From the NCBI RefSeq assembly GCF_026914265.1, contig NC_069132.1, positions 33,102,932 through 33,166,931 of the forward strand: a stretch of DNA of 64,000 nucleotides, given 5' to 3'. Shown here one piece after another: positions 1-25,739 of this stretch; position 1 is the stretch's first letter, and the number at the start of each line of letters is the position of its first letter. Position numbers and translations under genes: made by a program. This DNA comes from Mya arenaria. Lineage: Eukaryota > Mollusca > Bivalvia > Myida > Myidae. The notes under the pieces are model-generated. The model did not search any database. It saw only the letters and a program-made list of their open reading frames with translations, and was not told the origin of the DNA.

Positions 1-14248
<14,248 letters not shown>

Positions 14249-14689
14249 TTACACACTGAGTACACACGAGTTCTGGTAGCTGACATGTGCCTGGCCATAA
14301 AAACTTTATCTTGATGAATCAGCACAAAGACTTTGTTTTTCGCATTGATTCATACCTTGATGGTATTTTATGTGTCATGAAAAAGCATCTTTGTTCTTGC
14401 CTACAACGATGCATACAAAAAGAACGTGTAGAAAATAAGAAATTGAGTTTTCAATACTTTTATTTCATGATCACATCTTGTCAAATATAAGGGAAAGGTA
14501 AAATATCACATACGAAATATACCAATAGGGTAAAAAAATCTTGATTTCAGAAAGTACCTAGAATACAGTTATTTTCGTACAAATATCAAAGACTGTAAAT
14601 AAGGCACTAAATGATATTATTGTTTTTAATGTGAATATTTATGTGTGAACATTTTGAAATTTATTTGTAAATATGATCTTGACATTCAC

Positions 14690-14695
14690 AATAAA
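14690..14695 (+). terminator. SQOR poly(A) signal
   Basis: AATAAA about 440 bases after the SQOR stop codon, in an AT-rich 3' UTR. It is the first canonical hexamer I see after the stop, so it is a plausible cleavage signal. The actual cleavage site is not visible. Confidence 0.6.
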
Positions 14696-14699
14696 TTAT

Positions 14700-15110
14700 T
14701 TTATATATGTTATATTATGTCTATGTGCTTCTCTTAGACTTTCATAATACGTCTCTTGTCAGTGAGAGTCTTTGAATAGCTTTCTCCACTGATTTTAATT
14801 GGAACAACAGATTGCTCAAGTCTGCACAGTACCGGTACTTTTTGGCGATTTAAAAGCATTTGCCCTTTTCCTTCAAGGCTGTTACAATAAACCAATGCAT
14901 TAAAATTATTTGAGAACTTCCAGTTCCACTTAGGTGAGGATTGAAAATAAATGATCCATAATATATTTATTAATATTGACCAGCATCAAGTTAAATAATG
15001 TGCAAGATGAATAATAATTAATGAATTTGAACCAGAGACATCATTTGTAAATTGTAGGCTAAGTATTTATGGATCCTATACCAGATATTACTGTTTTTGT
15101 GACATTGACA
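14700..15110. other. Intergenic gap, nothing recognised
   Basis: AT-rich sequence between the SQOR poly(A) signal and the LINE. I see no gene, RNA or clear repeat in it. Confidence 0.5.
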
Positions 15111-15123
15111 TATTCACCCATCA

Positions 15124-15543
15124 TGGCTAACAGATCACGCAAGGAAAACAGAGGAAGCCCTTCCCACGTTATAATAACTCCCTGATCCCAACCCCCTACT
15201 TCTAAAACAGTTCATGGTACTTTGTACAGACTGCAATTGTGAAATGAAAAGAAATGTGAAATCCATAAGTTGTGATCTGTGTGACTCATGGTATTGCCTG
15301 AAATTCTCAAAACTGAAACTTGGAAATGAGAAAAGTATTTTGTGGTCTTGCAAACACTGTACAATTTACATGCCTGGCATCAAAGCTATTTTAAGCAAAT
15401 TGTCATCTTTTGAGTCTAGATTTCAGAATATTGAGAAGGAGATCAACACCCTCCGAAGCAAACCTTCGGCTGAAGCTGATAAGCAATCAGTTGCAGACAT
15501 AGTGAAAGAGGTCTTGAATAAAGAAAGAGAGGTAGAAAACTGA
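15124..15543 (+). pseudogene. LINE ORF1 remnant with PHD-like zinc finger and coiled coil
   Basis: The remnant starts MANRSRKENRGSP at 15124, has a stop at 15184-15186, and continues in an open frame from 15214. Cys-pair spacing CTDC...CDLCDSWYC...WSCKHC fits a PHD/RING-like finger. It is followed by a helical, charged stretch (LSSFESRFQNIEKEINTLRS). Further ORF1-like sequence continues, broken, to about 15950. ORF1 proteins of this type bind the LINE RNA. It is inactive here. Confidence 0.7.
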
Positions 15544-16169
15544 AAATTGAATGTTATCATACATGGCTTGACTGGGAGCAAGAAAGATAATGAAGGTAGT
15601 AAAAAAAGATCTTGAGCTGCTAGAAAATCTTTTGAATGATAAATTACTGTCGACAGATATCAGAGATTAGGGAAATTATTTGCTGATAGGAGAAATGCTA
15701 GACCAGTTTGAATCACTGTTGACAACTTTAAATCAAAGAATATTATCTTGTCCAATGCTAGGCTACTGAAAAATGCTAAAGACATTTCAAATGTCTACAT
15801 GACACAGAAACAAAGGGAGTAAGCATTACTGTTGTGTGAGGAGAAGCGCCGCAGGCAAAAGAATGGAGAGGTAAATTTAGCCATATGAAAGGGTTGTATC
15901 GTGCAGCTACAGCAGGACTCTGACCACAACTATACTCCTAGCCACACTCCTAGGGGAGCTGGGGGGGGGACTTTTCAGTGAATCTGAAACAGACAATACT
16001 GACTGTATATTGTTAACAGTTTAAACAATTCCAATGTTGATTTTTCTAACAGTGTAAACAGTTCCAATGTTGAATTTTCTAACAGTTTAAACAGTTCTAT
16101 TAGTTCTGAATATAGGTCTGACATTTCAGGTCAAACTGACCTTAAGGTCATTTATGGATCAGATGTGAA

Positions 16170-17280
16170 TAAGTTAAAAGTTTACTATACAAATGCTGAC
16201 AGTTTATTGAATATATTAAATGAACTGCAGGCACTGATTTACTTATTAAATCCAGATATCATAGTTGGTACAGGTTTTCCCCAAATCTGTGAATGTTTTA
16301 AATGTCCACAACAATGAATACAATATCATTGGATATACAAACTGTATTGGTAGAGTTAATGTAAACTCCAGGACCCAATTTCTCGAAACTTCTTAAGCTA
16401 AACAGGCTTAAGGAGCTTATTTCAATTAGCCAAAATACATACTTAAATTGCATTTTGATAATTGAAAAATGGTTTATTGTGATTATCATGAAGATAATTC
16501 CTATCTTAAGAATAAAACTCTTAAAGAAGTAAATATTTCACAAATTATTGAAAAACAAAAAAAGTGAGTTTAGCTTAATCCTGTTATAAGGGACTTCAGC
16601 AGTTTCGAGAAATTGGGGCCAGAGGTGTTGTTATATATGTGATAGATTCGATTCCTTGTGACTCTTGCCAGATATTGAATGATCTACCATTTAATAAATC
16701 ATCTTGGTGCGAATTGAGGATTAATAAATTTGAAAAAATATGAATAGGAGCCATATACAAAAGCCCAAATTCTTTGGATGAAAATCAAGAAAACTTGCTT
16801 GAAGTGTTCAGACATGATTTTGTTCGATCGCATAAGAAATTAATTATAGTGGGAGATTTTAACTTTCCATGCATTAACTGGGATGCGTGGACTACAACAC
16901 ATAATGAAAACCATATTTCACATAGATTTATGAAACTTTGAGGGATGGTTTTCTCCACCAACATGAACATGATATTACCGGTACCAGGTTACACTATGGA
17001 CAAAATGATAGCTTACTAGATCTAGTTATCTCAAGTGATGAAAACACTATTGAAAACATTAATTTGGGTGACAAACTTGGCGCCAGTGACCATGTTAGTA
17101 TAACTTTTAATATCTTATGTGATATAAGCACACAGACAACAAAATCTCCTCGAAAGAACTTTTTCCGTGGGAACTACAATGAATGCCGAGAATATATGTC
17201 CCAGGTTAACTGGCATGAAATGAAAGATTTGAAGTTAGCGAGGCATGGAACTTTTTTCATAAGCATAACATTGTGTTGAT
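16170..17280 (+). pseudogene. LINE endonuclease-domain remnant
   Basis: Readable blocks include YYTNADSLLNILNELQAL (from about 16178), the endonuclease/exonuclease/phosphatase motif VGDFNFPCINW (about 16849-16881) and the SDH motif in GASDHVSITFNI (about 17078-17113). These are hallmark positions of the LINE endonuclease that nicks target DNA. The frame is broken by stops and by the inserted MITE. Confidence 0.75.
16368..16622. mobile_element. MITE nested in the LINE, with CCAG target duplication
   Basis: The ends are inverted copies: ACCCAATTTCTCGAAACTTC at the left and GCAGTTTCGAGAAATTGGGG at the right. CCAG flanks both sides (16368-16371 and 16619-16622), leaving an insert of about 247 bp. 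Skipping it joins the endonuclease reading frame on either side, which proves the insertion came after the LINE. The interior is AT-rich and non-coding. Confidence 0.85.
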
Positions 17281-17589
17281 AGATTTATTCCTCGATTCAA
17301 AGAAAGGGAAATTAAACAAATCCAGATGGATGGACTATTACTGTGTAAGGGGGCTGAAGAAGAAGTACCATACTTGGAAAAAAATTTAATTACACTAGAA
17401 ATTACAGAGACTATGTTGAGTATTGTAAACTCAGAAACAAGGCTTCAAAAGCTGTCTCTAAGCTGTATAAGAAGAAACATAAAACGGCATTGCACAAAAT
17501 GTTGGGAAAAATAAAAAAAAACTTGAAAATGTTGAAAAGACTGATGTTTTAAACGACTTTTTCTCATCTGTTTTTATATTTGAAAGTGA

Positions 17590-18430
17590 TGCTCCATTGC
17601 CAGATTTTGATAAAAGACATCAAAAAGAATCTCTTGGTGACATTATATTACTAGAAAAGACAGTTTTGAAACATCTTCAGCCAGACCCTTCTAAAGCTTG
17701 CGGCCCTGACAACTGTCATCCATATTTTTTAAAAGAATGCGCCTGTGAGCTGTCATATCCACTTTTTGATATTTTCAGTAAATCTATCAAAGAAGGTAAA
17801 ATTTCTGATGATTGGAAATGTGCAAATGTTACAAGTATTCACAAGAAGGGATCTAAAAGTGAACCTAGAAATTATCGCCCAGTGTCGTTGACTTCCGAAG
17901 TATGCAAAGTTCTAATAAAGATCATTCGTCATTTCGTGTGACTATCCTTGAATATCTAAACAAACACAAGTTAATATGGGAAAGTCAATTTGGCTTTAGA
18001 TATCACAGAAGCACAATTCTTCAACTGCTTACTGTTCAAGAAGATTGGACTGCAGCACTGGATGATAAATTGCAAGTTGTACCGTCATCTTCTACATAAA
18101 CTAGAAGCTCATGGATTTACAGGAAAATTGTTGAAATGAATAAAAAGTTTCCTCTTTGACAGGAAACAAAAAGTAATAGTGAATTGATATGCATCCCAGT
18201 GGAAAAATGTTATATCTGGGGTACCTCAGGGCTTACTATTGGGTCCACTCTTGTTTGTCATCTATGTAAATGATGTACCAGAAGTAGTTCAAAGTGTATG
18301 TCGTTTCTTCGCAGACGATACTAAACTATATAGAGTCATTAAAAGCAAGGCAGATGAAGATATTCTTCAAAATTATGTCCAGCGCATGTGTGAATGGAGC
18401 AATACTTGGCTATTAAATTTTTAAATAAAA
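17590..18430 (+). pseudogene. LINE reverse-transcriptase remnant
   Basis: Recognisable RT motifs in order: KACGPDNCHPYFLKE, KISDDWKCANVTSIHKKGSK, NYRPVSLTS, ESQFGFRYHRSTILQLL, GVPQGLLLGPLLFVIYVNDV (approximate) and the catalytic FADDTKLY (FADD at 18307-18318). Several frameshifts and stops separate them. The C-terminal part continues to about 18890 (NCQRRATKLVLEISHLPYEQ). Confidence 0.85.
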
Positions 18431-18919
18431 AAAGTGTAAGGTTCTCCATATTAGCTACAAAAATGTTAACACGGATAATGTCATGTTTGACTCCAAAAAC
18501 ATATATTCCGAAATCGAAGAAGACGTCTCTGAAAAGGACTTGGGTATACATTTCTCAAATAGCCTCAGTTTTGACTCACACATAAACAAAACTGTAAACA
18601 AAGCAAACAGCCTGATAGGTCTTTTCAAGAGAAATTTTGTGTATATGGACAAAAAACATTTCTGATGCTGTACAAAACCCTCATTTGACCTCATATTGAC
18701 TATGGAGATCTGATATATATAACCCTTGTTTTAAGAAACATAAACAGATTATTGAAAACTGTCAAAGACGAGCAACAAAATTAGTTCTGGAAATTTCTCA
18801 TCTACCATATGAGCAGCGTTTCATTGAGCTGAACTTGCCATCTCTAGAATACAGAAAGTTGCAAGGTGATCTCATACAAGTACGTTAAATGATACATCAC
18901 ATCAATGACATAGATGTAA

Positions 18920-18985
18920 CTACAGTGGAAACTCACTAAACCGGATCTCCACAAAACCGGAATCTTTGGAATACCGGACTTTTTT
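18920..18985 (+). mobile_element. Possible pogo/Tigger-like transposon left end
   Basis: At 18922-18968 the sequence ACAGTGGAAACTCACTAAAC, then CGGATCTCCACAAAACCGG, follows a TA. This resembles the CAGT...CCGG ends of pogo/Tigger elements, which insert at TA. I could not find a matching inverted end on the right, so the assignment is tentative. It marks where the LINE sequence stops. Confidence 0.45.
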
Positions 18986-19131
18986 CAGAGTCCCAGGGTG
19001 TGTTTTATTAACACGAATCCAAATCTCGATTACCGATCATGATTGTGATTCAGTCGTTTTTTTAATCGAATCACGAACATGTTCTCAAATCATATTAATA
19101 AAGCTCCATGCTCGATTAAAATCCAATCAAA

Positions 19132-21000
19132 ATGGCGGAGATGACACTAACAGCAGAGCAGACTCATGTTGAAACGATAATTGGAATGATTTCTGATGGT
19201 AAGTATTGAAGTTATGGTAAAATTTGTTCTTGATGAAAATTTTCCAACAACCGTCAATTTTCCAGCTACCTGTCAATGCATTATGCTGCAAAAAGATACG
19301 GTAGTTTCTTCAGTTTGGATTTAAAAAAACATCACACTTGCAACTAATGAAAAATTGAGGTGTCCCAAGGTTCTGTTAAAAGTCAGCTTCTTTGGATACA
19401 CCTGTATTGGCACTCATTTTATTACAAAATATAGATAAATGCAATAAGAACAGTTTTTTCCAAAGCTTAAAATTTTTTTATAGGTATCCCGGGGTAAAAA
19501 AAGGGTTTGCATTGAACTTATTATAATATATGGCTGCCACATTTTTGTGAAGGTTTTAAAATATCTAAATTAAATCAATTTCTGTTTAACCCTATTACCA
19601 GTTACTGTATTCTTAAATGTCTTTCATGAATTTGAACGTTTTATTTTATTTTTTAATTTGATTACCTTCCTTTATTGATTCTAGCTTCTTAATTTCAAGT
19701 GCATTATAAAAACTTGAGCTTTTTATGCTGTTTTTTTATAATTATGAAAATTCTCTTATTGGACAGTTGTTCAATCCTTTTTAACATAGAAATAAAAGCA
19801 TAAAAGCATTTATGAAACTTTAACCCCAGCCTTTTTGAAAGTTTTTTTTTTTTTTTTCTTTTTCAGGAAGTATAAATGAAGTGCCAGTTGGGCCAATATG
19901 CACATTGGTACCTCAGAAATACCACCAGTTTTTAGACAGCAATACTTTGAAGTCCTTGCTTGTTGGGTCGTTTGATGTGGCACAGAAGTTAACAGATTCT
20001 GCTGGTCTGGCAAGCTTGGGAATTATTTGTAAAGAACCAACCTTTGATGTGTACCCACAAGTGCTCAGTTCTTTAAATGAGATTGGAAAAGATGTCGTTA
20101 AAGAAATAAACCCATGGGTCATCAACACACTGGTTGACTGGTGCAACTTTGACAATGTGATATGTAGTTCTCCTCTGAAAAGTCTTGATACAGTAAGTTG
20201 TATTTATTACATTGAGGAATTTTTTGTCATAGTGTCACTTATTCATTTTAGTGTTCCATGTTAATTGAATTTAGTAATTAAATGCAAAAATTTAATACCG
20301 CTTAAGGTTGTGCACTTTGGTCGTGGACAGTGTTGCATATTTTATTACTGATTAAAACCATGTCTGCTGTTATTGATATTCAATTATGTTTGATGTCTTT
20401 GCCGTCGAGAGATCTACATTTGTTTGGTATTGCATGAGTGGCTAGGCTAAACAAAACACATTGATTTTATTACCCCCCTTTATTGATTATAGCGGTATAA
20501 TTTCATGTGCAATATTATAACTTGATCGTTTCTTATTGTCTATATGTGGACAGTTGTTCAAACTATTTTTAATATAAAAATAACAGCTTTATGGGACTTT
20601 AACTTGTACTAGGTATATAATAATTTATTATATTTGATTGATGATTTGAACAGAAGGTTGATTTCACTAATGATCTTTATGTTATTTTATAATATTTCAG
20701 CAATCATCAGATTCCACATCATCTACTGACTGTTCACAGACATCATCAACTGGCTGTTCACAGACATCATCTTCTGGCTGTTCACAGACATCATCTTCTG
20801 GCTGTTCACAGACATCATCTGCCGGCTGTTCACAGACATCATCTGCCGGCTGTTCACAGACATTATCTTCCGGCTGTTCACAGACATCATCTTCTGGCTG
20901 TTCACAGACATCATCTTCTGACTGTTCACATACATCATCTTCTGGCTGTTCACAGACATCAGAAAGTTGCAAGGTGATCTCATACAAGTATTTTAAATGA
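19132..21000 (+). CDS. Unrecognised three-exon gene with Cys-containing octapeptide repeats
   Basis: I do not recognise this protein. Exons 19132-19198, 19867-20192 and 20701-21000 have good GT/AG sites and matching phases, giving 230 residues. The start ATG lies in AAAATGGCGG, a strong Kozak context. The N-terminal ~130 residues (MAEMTLTAEQTHVETIIGMI ... NPWVINTLVDWCNF) look globular, with no signal peptide or membrane span. The C-terminal ~85 residues are Ser/Thr-rich octapeptides (SSSGCSQT variants), each with one Cys. The last residues and the stop come from sequence matching the LINE 3' region. The gene is bounded by a 75-bp duplicated LINE segment (18852-18926 and 20960-21034), so it seems to have arrived inside an insertion. 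It could be a host gene fragment carried by a transposon or an element-encoded gene. Expression is unproven. Confidence 0.5.
20735..20960 (+). repeat. 24-bp coding tandem repeat
   Basis: Nine to ten units of about 24 bp (GGCTGTTCACAGACATCATC followed by TTCT or a variant) in exon 3 of the unrecognised gene. The plus strand gives SSSGCSQT octapeptides. The minus strand is also open (DDVCEQPE), which is a shadow. Each unit includes TGTTCACAG, which resembles the exon's own acceptor TATTTCAG. Confidence 0.9.
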
Positions 21001-21275
21001 TACATCACATCAATGACATAGATGTAACTACAGTACTTTGTTTACCTTATCAACCAACACATCAAACTGTGGACATAATTACAAGATACAGAAACCAAGA
21101 GCTACCCGGTAATAAGAGCATACTCGTTCGCCCATAGAGTCATAAACAATTGGAATGCTTTAACAGTAAATGCAAAAAATGTGATTTTATTTAAGTCAAA
21201 GCTAGATAAGCTGTGGCAAGCAAAGAGGTTTCCTCTTGAAAACGTGTACTGATTAGATCTAAAACAAGATACTAT
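20960..21275 (+). mobile_element. LINE 3'-end fragment
   Basis: The first 75 bp repeat 18852-18926 with two mismatches. The rest reads as the C-terminal end of a CR1/Rex1-type polyprotein (HRVINNWNALTVNAKNVILF, KSKLDKLWQAKRFPLENVY, stop at about 21250). It is either the remainder of the LINE cut by the insertion, with a local duplication, or an independent 5'-truncated copy. Confidence 0.75.
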
Positions 21276-21469
21276 TGAAAATATACCAGACCGAACTGGA
21301 GACAACACAAAAACAGACAGGCAAAAGACAGGCCTTGGGGGCCTAACAGTTTCCCTCAAGAACCAGGTAGAACCAGGTATTAAGATGTAAATAAATACAT
21401 TTATATATTAGCCATGACACTCTGGATGCTTGACCATACACAGACATGTAACATCTTATCTGTCACATG

Positions 21470-21683
21470 ACCCAACTTTTCTTTCACATGACCAAATCTG
21501 TTCAATAAGCATGAATGCTTCGGTCACATTACCAAAACTGTCTAATCAGTATGGAAGCTCTAATCGTGTGACCAAAACTGTCCAATCAGCATGGAAGCTC
21601 TGATCGTGTGACCTCAAACTGTCCAATAAGCATTTAAGGTCAAATATATGACCAAAACAGTCCAATCAGCATGTCAGCTTAGA
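21470..21683. repeat. ~46-bp minisatellite just downstream of MBIP
   Basis: Four to five degenerate units of GTGTGACCAAAACTGTCCAA followed by TCAGCATGGAAGCTCTGATC. It runs almost to the MBIP stop codon and may lie in its 3' UTR. Confidence 0.75.
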
Positions 21684-24600
21684 TCATGTGTCTATCTTCC
21701 TGCAGAGTGATTCACGTAGTTCCTGTATCCTTGCATCTATTTCCCCAATACTCATTTCCTGTTCAAAATCAAGGATATGTATCTTAGTTTCAGTCTATTA
21801 TATCTGGGAGTGAAATGTATTGTTGGTCCCAGATTATATTAAGCATGTGTGCATAAATTTCCTTATTTTTACCTTGCAAATTTATATTTCTTTCCAAATG
21901 AAAGCAAAAAAACAAAGACAAAAGTTTTGATTCTACTTTGCCAATACTCTAAAATCTTAGTTCAAATACCTATATGATGTATGATGCAAATATGTCAGAA
22001 CTAGTTAAAAAAACTTTACAAAAGAAACAATGATTACCTCCTTTAACCCAGTCTGCACAGAGCCTTTCTCCTCTTTCTTCTGTTTCTTGGCAGGAGGTGG
22101 CTGAAAATAACAGAGGGAAATTGTTGATAAATTTGCAACAATATACAAGACTTCACTGTACCTATCTAACATTGCATCATAAAGAAGAAATATAAAAATT
22201 ATACAAAAACAATTCTGGTTTTTGTCGGAAATATTCTTAGAGGTTATTTCCACTGATTAATTTCAAACTGATTAATTTAAACTGAGCCAGAATTTATTAA
22301 ATAAGAGAGCAGATAGTGATATTGTTTGTCTTTTTTTGGAATTTGACAATTCAAGGGCTATAACTATGAAGGTTCTGATCCAATATGGATGATTCTCAAA
22401 CTTTTCTCAAGATGTTATACCCATTCACATTCATAACCAAGTTTGACAGAGACTGACAAGAATACTTCATGCTAGAGAGTTGAAAGACCATGAAACAATT
22501 AATTTGGGCAATTAAATATCTGTAAATCTGGTACATAAAGCTTACAGTTAACAACCCTTTTAAGAATCTTCAATGATTATTGGTAAATATATTGGGTTTA
22601 CATCTCACCAAAAAAGAAACTGGTTTGATCCCAGATCACGTCTAACAAGGTAATGAAAATGGAATCTTCATTGGTTACGCAAAATTTTAATTCATCAGCC
22701 AATCAAAACCAAGCTTATATATGTTAGCACAAACTAAACCTTACCCCTGATGTAAAGTACTCTGGGGACAGAGTTTCAAGGAAGAGAATTCTTTCCTCCA
22801 GGCTCTTGAGCCTACTGAACACATCTGTCGTTGTGGATCCTGCAGATAAATAGAGCACATGACTTTAGTCTACATGGAGCTTAAACTGTGCCCTTTGATG
22901 GTTTAATGGTTACGGTAGGTAGTATAGTGGTGTAACAGTGTACGTCTGGACAGAGAGGTTGTGTGTTCGATACCTACAAGGGCCACTTTCTCATGGTCTC
23001 TTAAATGTACCAGTAATGGCTTCTTCCCAAAGCGTGTGATAACAAAGAACAACAAAATATTACATGACTGCCAAGGAGTAACACCAATGCTTGTCTGTGG
23101 TTTTTGAGTCATCTTTAAGAATAAGCATTCATAACCAATACTTCTTTCAAGAATAAACAAGCAGGGTTTAGTGCAAGAAAGGTTTTTTGAAAATGATAAA
23201 TATTGCTTCAAGATTAGAACTAGAGAACAAAACAAGTTATTTTATAATCTGTCCATACAAGAGAAGCTTACAGCCCGGACACAAGTTATTGAGCCAGACA
23301 CACAGATGGACAGACAGACGGACGGTGCGATTTTAATATGCCCATCTTCAGGGGCATAATTATGCTAACACTGTAAAGTATATTAAAAGCGACTTGTTCA
23401 CAGTTTTTATGTTGGTAGAATTGTTTTTCAAACTTAGTTGAAATTGAATTATTGTACTTATTTTAACACAACAACATGTCACTGGCAGATACTAATTTGG
23501 GCATTTTTTTGGTAATCCAAGGCTTATTTCAAAAAAGGGCATTTTCTTTAAACACTTTTTAAAAGTTATAAACAACAAAACTCCAATTTGAACTATTGAT
23601 GATGTGTTATCACTGAAACAAGCATTATGTTCAAAGTTCCTGTAAAATTATTGTTTATGATGTCTGACCCATAAGACATCACAAGTAAACGTAAGATAAT
23701 CAACTTACCAGATATTCTGAGATGGTCCTCCATATTGGAGAGTCTCTCTTCCAAGCCGTCAATGGCAGAATTGGTTGTCTGTTTCCCTGAATTGTTTTCT
23801 TGGCTCCCCAAAGTCTGTCCAAGATTGCGGGTCTGCGGGCCATACATGTTCACCACTCGGCTAACTTTAAGTAGAGAAACAAAAGATTATGCATCATACA
23901 TATTCAAGTTTGACATTTTTAAGTTCACTTTTGTTAAGACAGAGCATTTGGCATGGCACATGCAAACATGTTATTAACCAGATTTCACCAAGCACCAAGA
24001 TGTCTTCTAAGGGCTAGTTACAGATACAGGCGTCTATCTCACCTTTGATGTGGCTTTTGCCTCCAGCACGGGGAACAAACACAGCTGTGGTCCGCGAACA
24101 TGAGTCCTCCATCGCTGAAATAGTATGGAACTTGTCAGGAACGTTACAAAATCTCCTATTGTTATTATGTAAAAAATAATATTCTAGGAGTTATTACGTC
24201 ATTAAAAAAAAATATAATGATAGTATTATTTTAATGTAATTTATTTGATAGGGAAAGTTCAAGAATAATGCTGTCTGATTTTTAAAGTTATTGTTTACGG
24301 TATATCATTTTTTTTTAACTTGAAATAAGCAACATGCTTGGTGAATAAACAAAATCAATCAAATTCTTCAAAGCAACATTCACCTAAATCTGGATTAGTT
24401 TTGAATTGTTTTGCAGTCTTTTAACATTATAATCCATGATCAAAATGATTAGACCTCTAAATGTTTATTTCTAGCGGCTCACCTTCCAAGGCTGGATGAA
24501 TACCACAAAACTCCTGGCAGTTGTTGATGTCCACTTCTCGCTGTTTCTGCTCAATGAGGGCCGAAATACGTCGCATAATCTGAGAGAAAAATAACGTTCT

Positions 24601-25193
24601 TTAAAACACATTAAAAAGGGCACCATAGGGAAAATGAGGTTGCTCATCTGTTGTTATTTATGTTTTCTCAGATGAATAAGGGGCATAACTTGACTATTAT
24701 AAAAGTCTGAATTATGAGCCATGCTGTGCATGTGCATACTGTCTCTGGCAACAAGTGCACCAAGTTACATGTGAATATTTTGAACATTGGCAATAGTTTC
24801 ACCATACTTCCAACTTTTATTTTTAGGAAAAACAGTCGAGGTTAAAATGTCTGTTTTGCTAATCATGAATTCATCATACCTATGAAAAAATAGTTCTATT
24901 GTAAATATGGAATTTAAGTATTCTTGGATCAATTTGTTTTTATGCTTGTACAACTCTTCCCAATTTGACAGTTGTGTATTACTTCTACATTTATAAACGT
25001 CTTTATTCTTATTAAAAACGTCATTGCAATAACATGAAAACTTTTTTCAAATTTCAAAACCTATACTCACCTCAGCATTTGAAGCCTTTATCTGGACAAG
25101 CTGGGAATCATCCGCTGCTGCCCGTGCAACATCAGGCCTTCCAAGGTCTGGAACATCAGCCACATTTTCAACGGACATTCTTATCTTTTCAAT
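21684..25193 (-). CDS. MBIP: MAP3K12-binding inhibitory protein 1 homologue
   Basis: Homologue of MBIP, a subunit of the ATAC histone acetyltransferase complex that also binds and inhibits MAP3K12 (DLK). Exons from 5' to 3' on the minus strand: 25193-25071 (ATG at 25178-25176), 24579-24483, 24114-24043, 23864-23709, 22839-22745, 22100-22038, 21758-21684. Phases agree and give 221 residues. Diagnostic blocks are VQIKASNAEIMRRISALIEQ, VSRVVNMYGPQTRNLGQTL, IDGLEERLSNMEDHLRI, RLKSLEERILFLETLSPEYF, then a basic PPPAKKQKKEEK and MSIGEIDARIQELRESLCRK. The leucine-rich heptads fit the coiled-coil (zipper) regions of the family. The acceptor at 23864 uses TTAAAG; using the TTAG four bases further would hit a stop. 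The N-terminal third of the human protein has no visible counterpart here. Upstream exons may be missed or absent. It stands head to head with TBP. Confidence 0.9.
22900..23040 (+). mobile_element. tRNA-derived SINE in MBIP intron
   Basis: The head has A-box-like TAGTATAGTGGTGT (22919-22932) and B-box-like GTGTTCGATACC (22963-22974). A body follows: GGGCCACTTTCTCATGGTCT and CTTAAATGTACCAGTAATGG. The body matches the element at 45435-45545 on the other strand, so this is a repeated SINE family. Confidence 0.7.
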
Positions 25194-25739
25194 CTAAAGA
25201 AAAAAAAATCTTGTCATTATCATAATCCAAATTCAAAGAATACCATATTCAGTCAGTTGGAAGGTAGCTACTATTTGGCAGAAAAAAGATTAACCAATTA
25301 GAAAGTAAGTTGACCTCTTAAAGATAAAAATAAAACCATACATTACTCTTATTATATCCATGTATATAAATCTTAATGTTTGCACTCATGTCTCCATCAA
25401 CTGGTTTAAAGAATGATTTCTGATATGATAATTTAGAAGACCTCTGACAAAACCTAACAAATAATATGATGTTTTGTCATTAAAATAAATGATTTCATAA
25501 TAAAGTATCATTCACACATTCATGTTGTAGTTCATGAAATGCAATGATAAGTTACAGAGACATCTGCCCAAACACCTATGCTGATTTATATATAATAATC
25601 AAGTTAAGTGACGACTAAGTAAATAATGCAAAAATAATAACTAAACTATTGTATTTTTGATATTCTGATTCTTCCAAGATAGCTGTATAACCTTTTAAAG
25701 AGTGGAGCAGGAGTCAAGTGTGAACATAGAAGTGTTTCA

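Larger units (their letters stand above)
15110..18926 (+). mobile_element. Degenerate non-LTR retrotransposon (LINE, CR1/Rex1/Jockey-like)
   Basis: Remnants appear in the expected order: an ORF1 with a PHD-like zinc finger, an apurinic-type endonuclease and a reverse transcriptase, all on the plus strand. Many stops and frameshifts break the frames, so the copy is dead. A MITE is inserted in the endonuclease region (16368-16622). The 3' part is interrupted near 18922 by a transposon-end-like sequence. A fragment matching the LINE 3' end follows the insert at 20960. The PHD-type ORF1 plus endonuclease/RT suggests the CR1-Rex1-Jockey group, but the clade is an inference. Confidence 0.85.

Noticed and set aside
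15110-18926. Active LINE
   Set aside because: Stops, frameshifts and a nested MITE break ORF1, endonuclease and RT.
20697-21008. Minus-strand DDVCEQPE repeat protein
   Set aside because: Shadow of the plus-strand octapeptide repeat, which has proper exon borders and continues a spliced frame.
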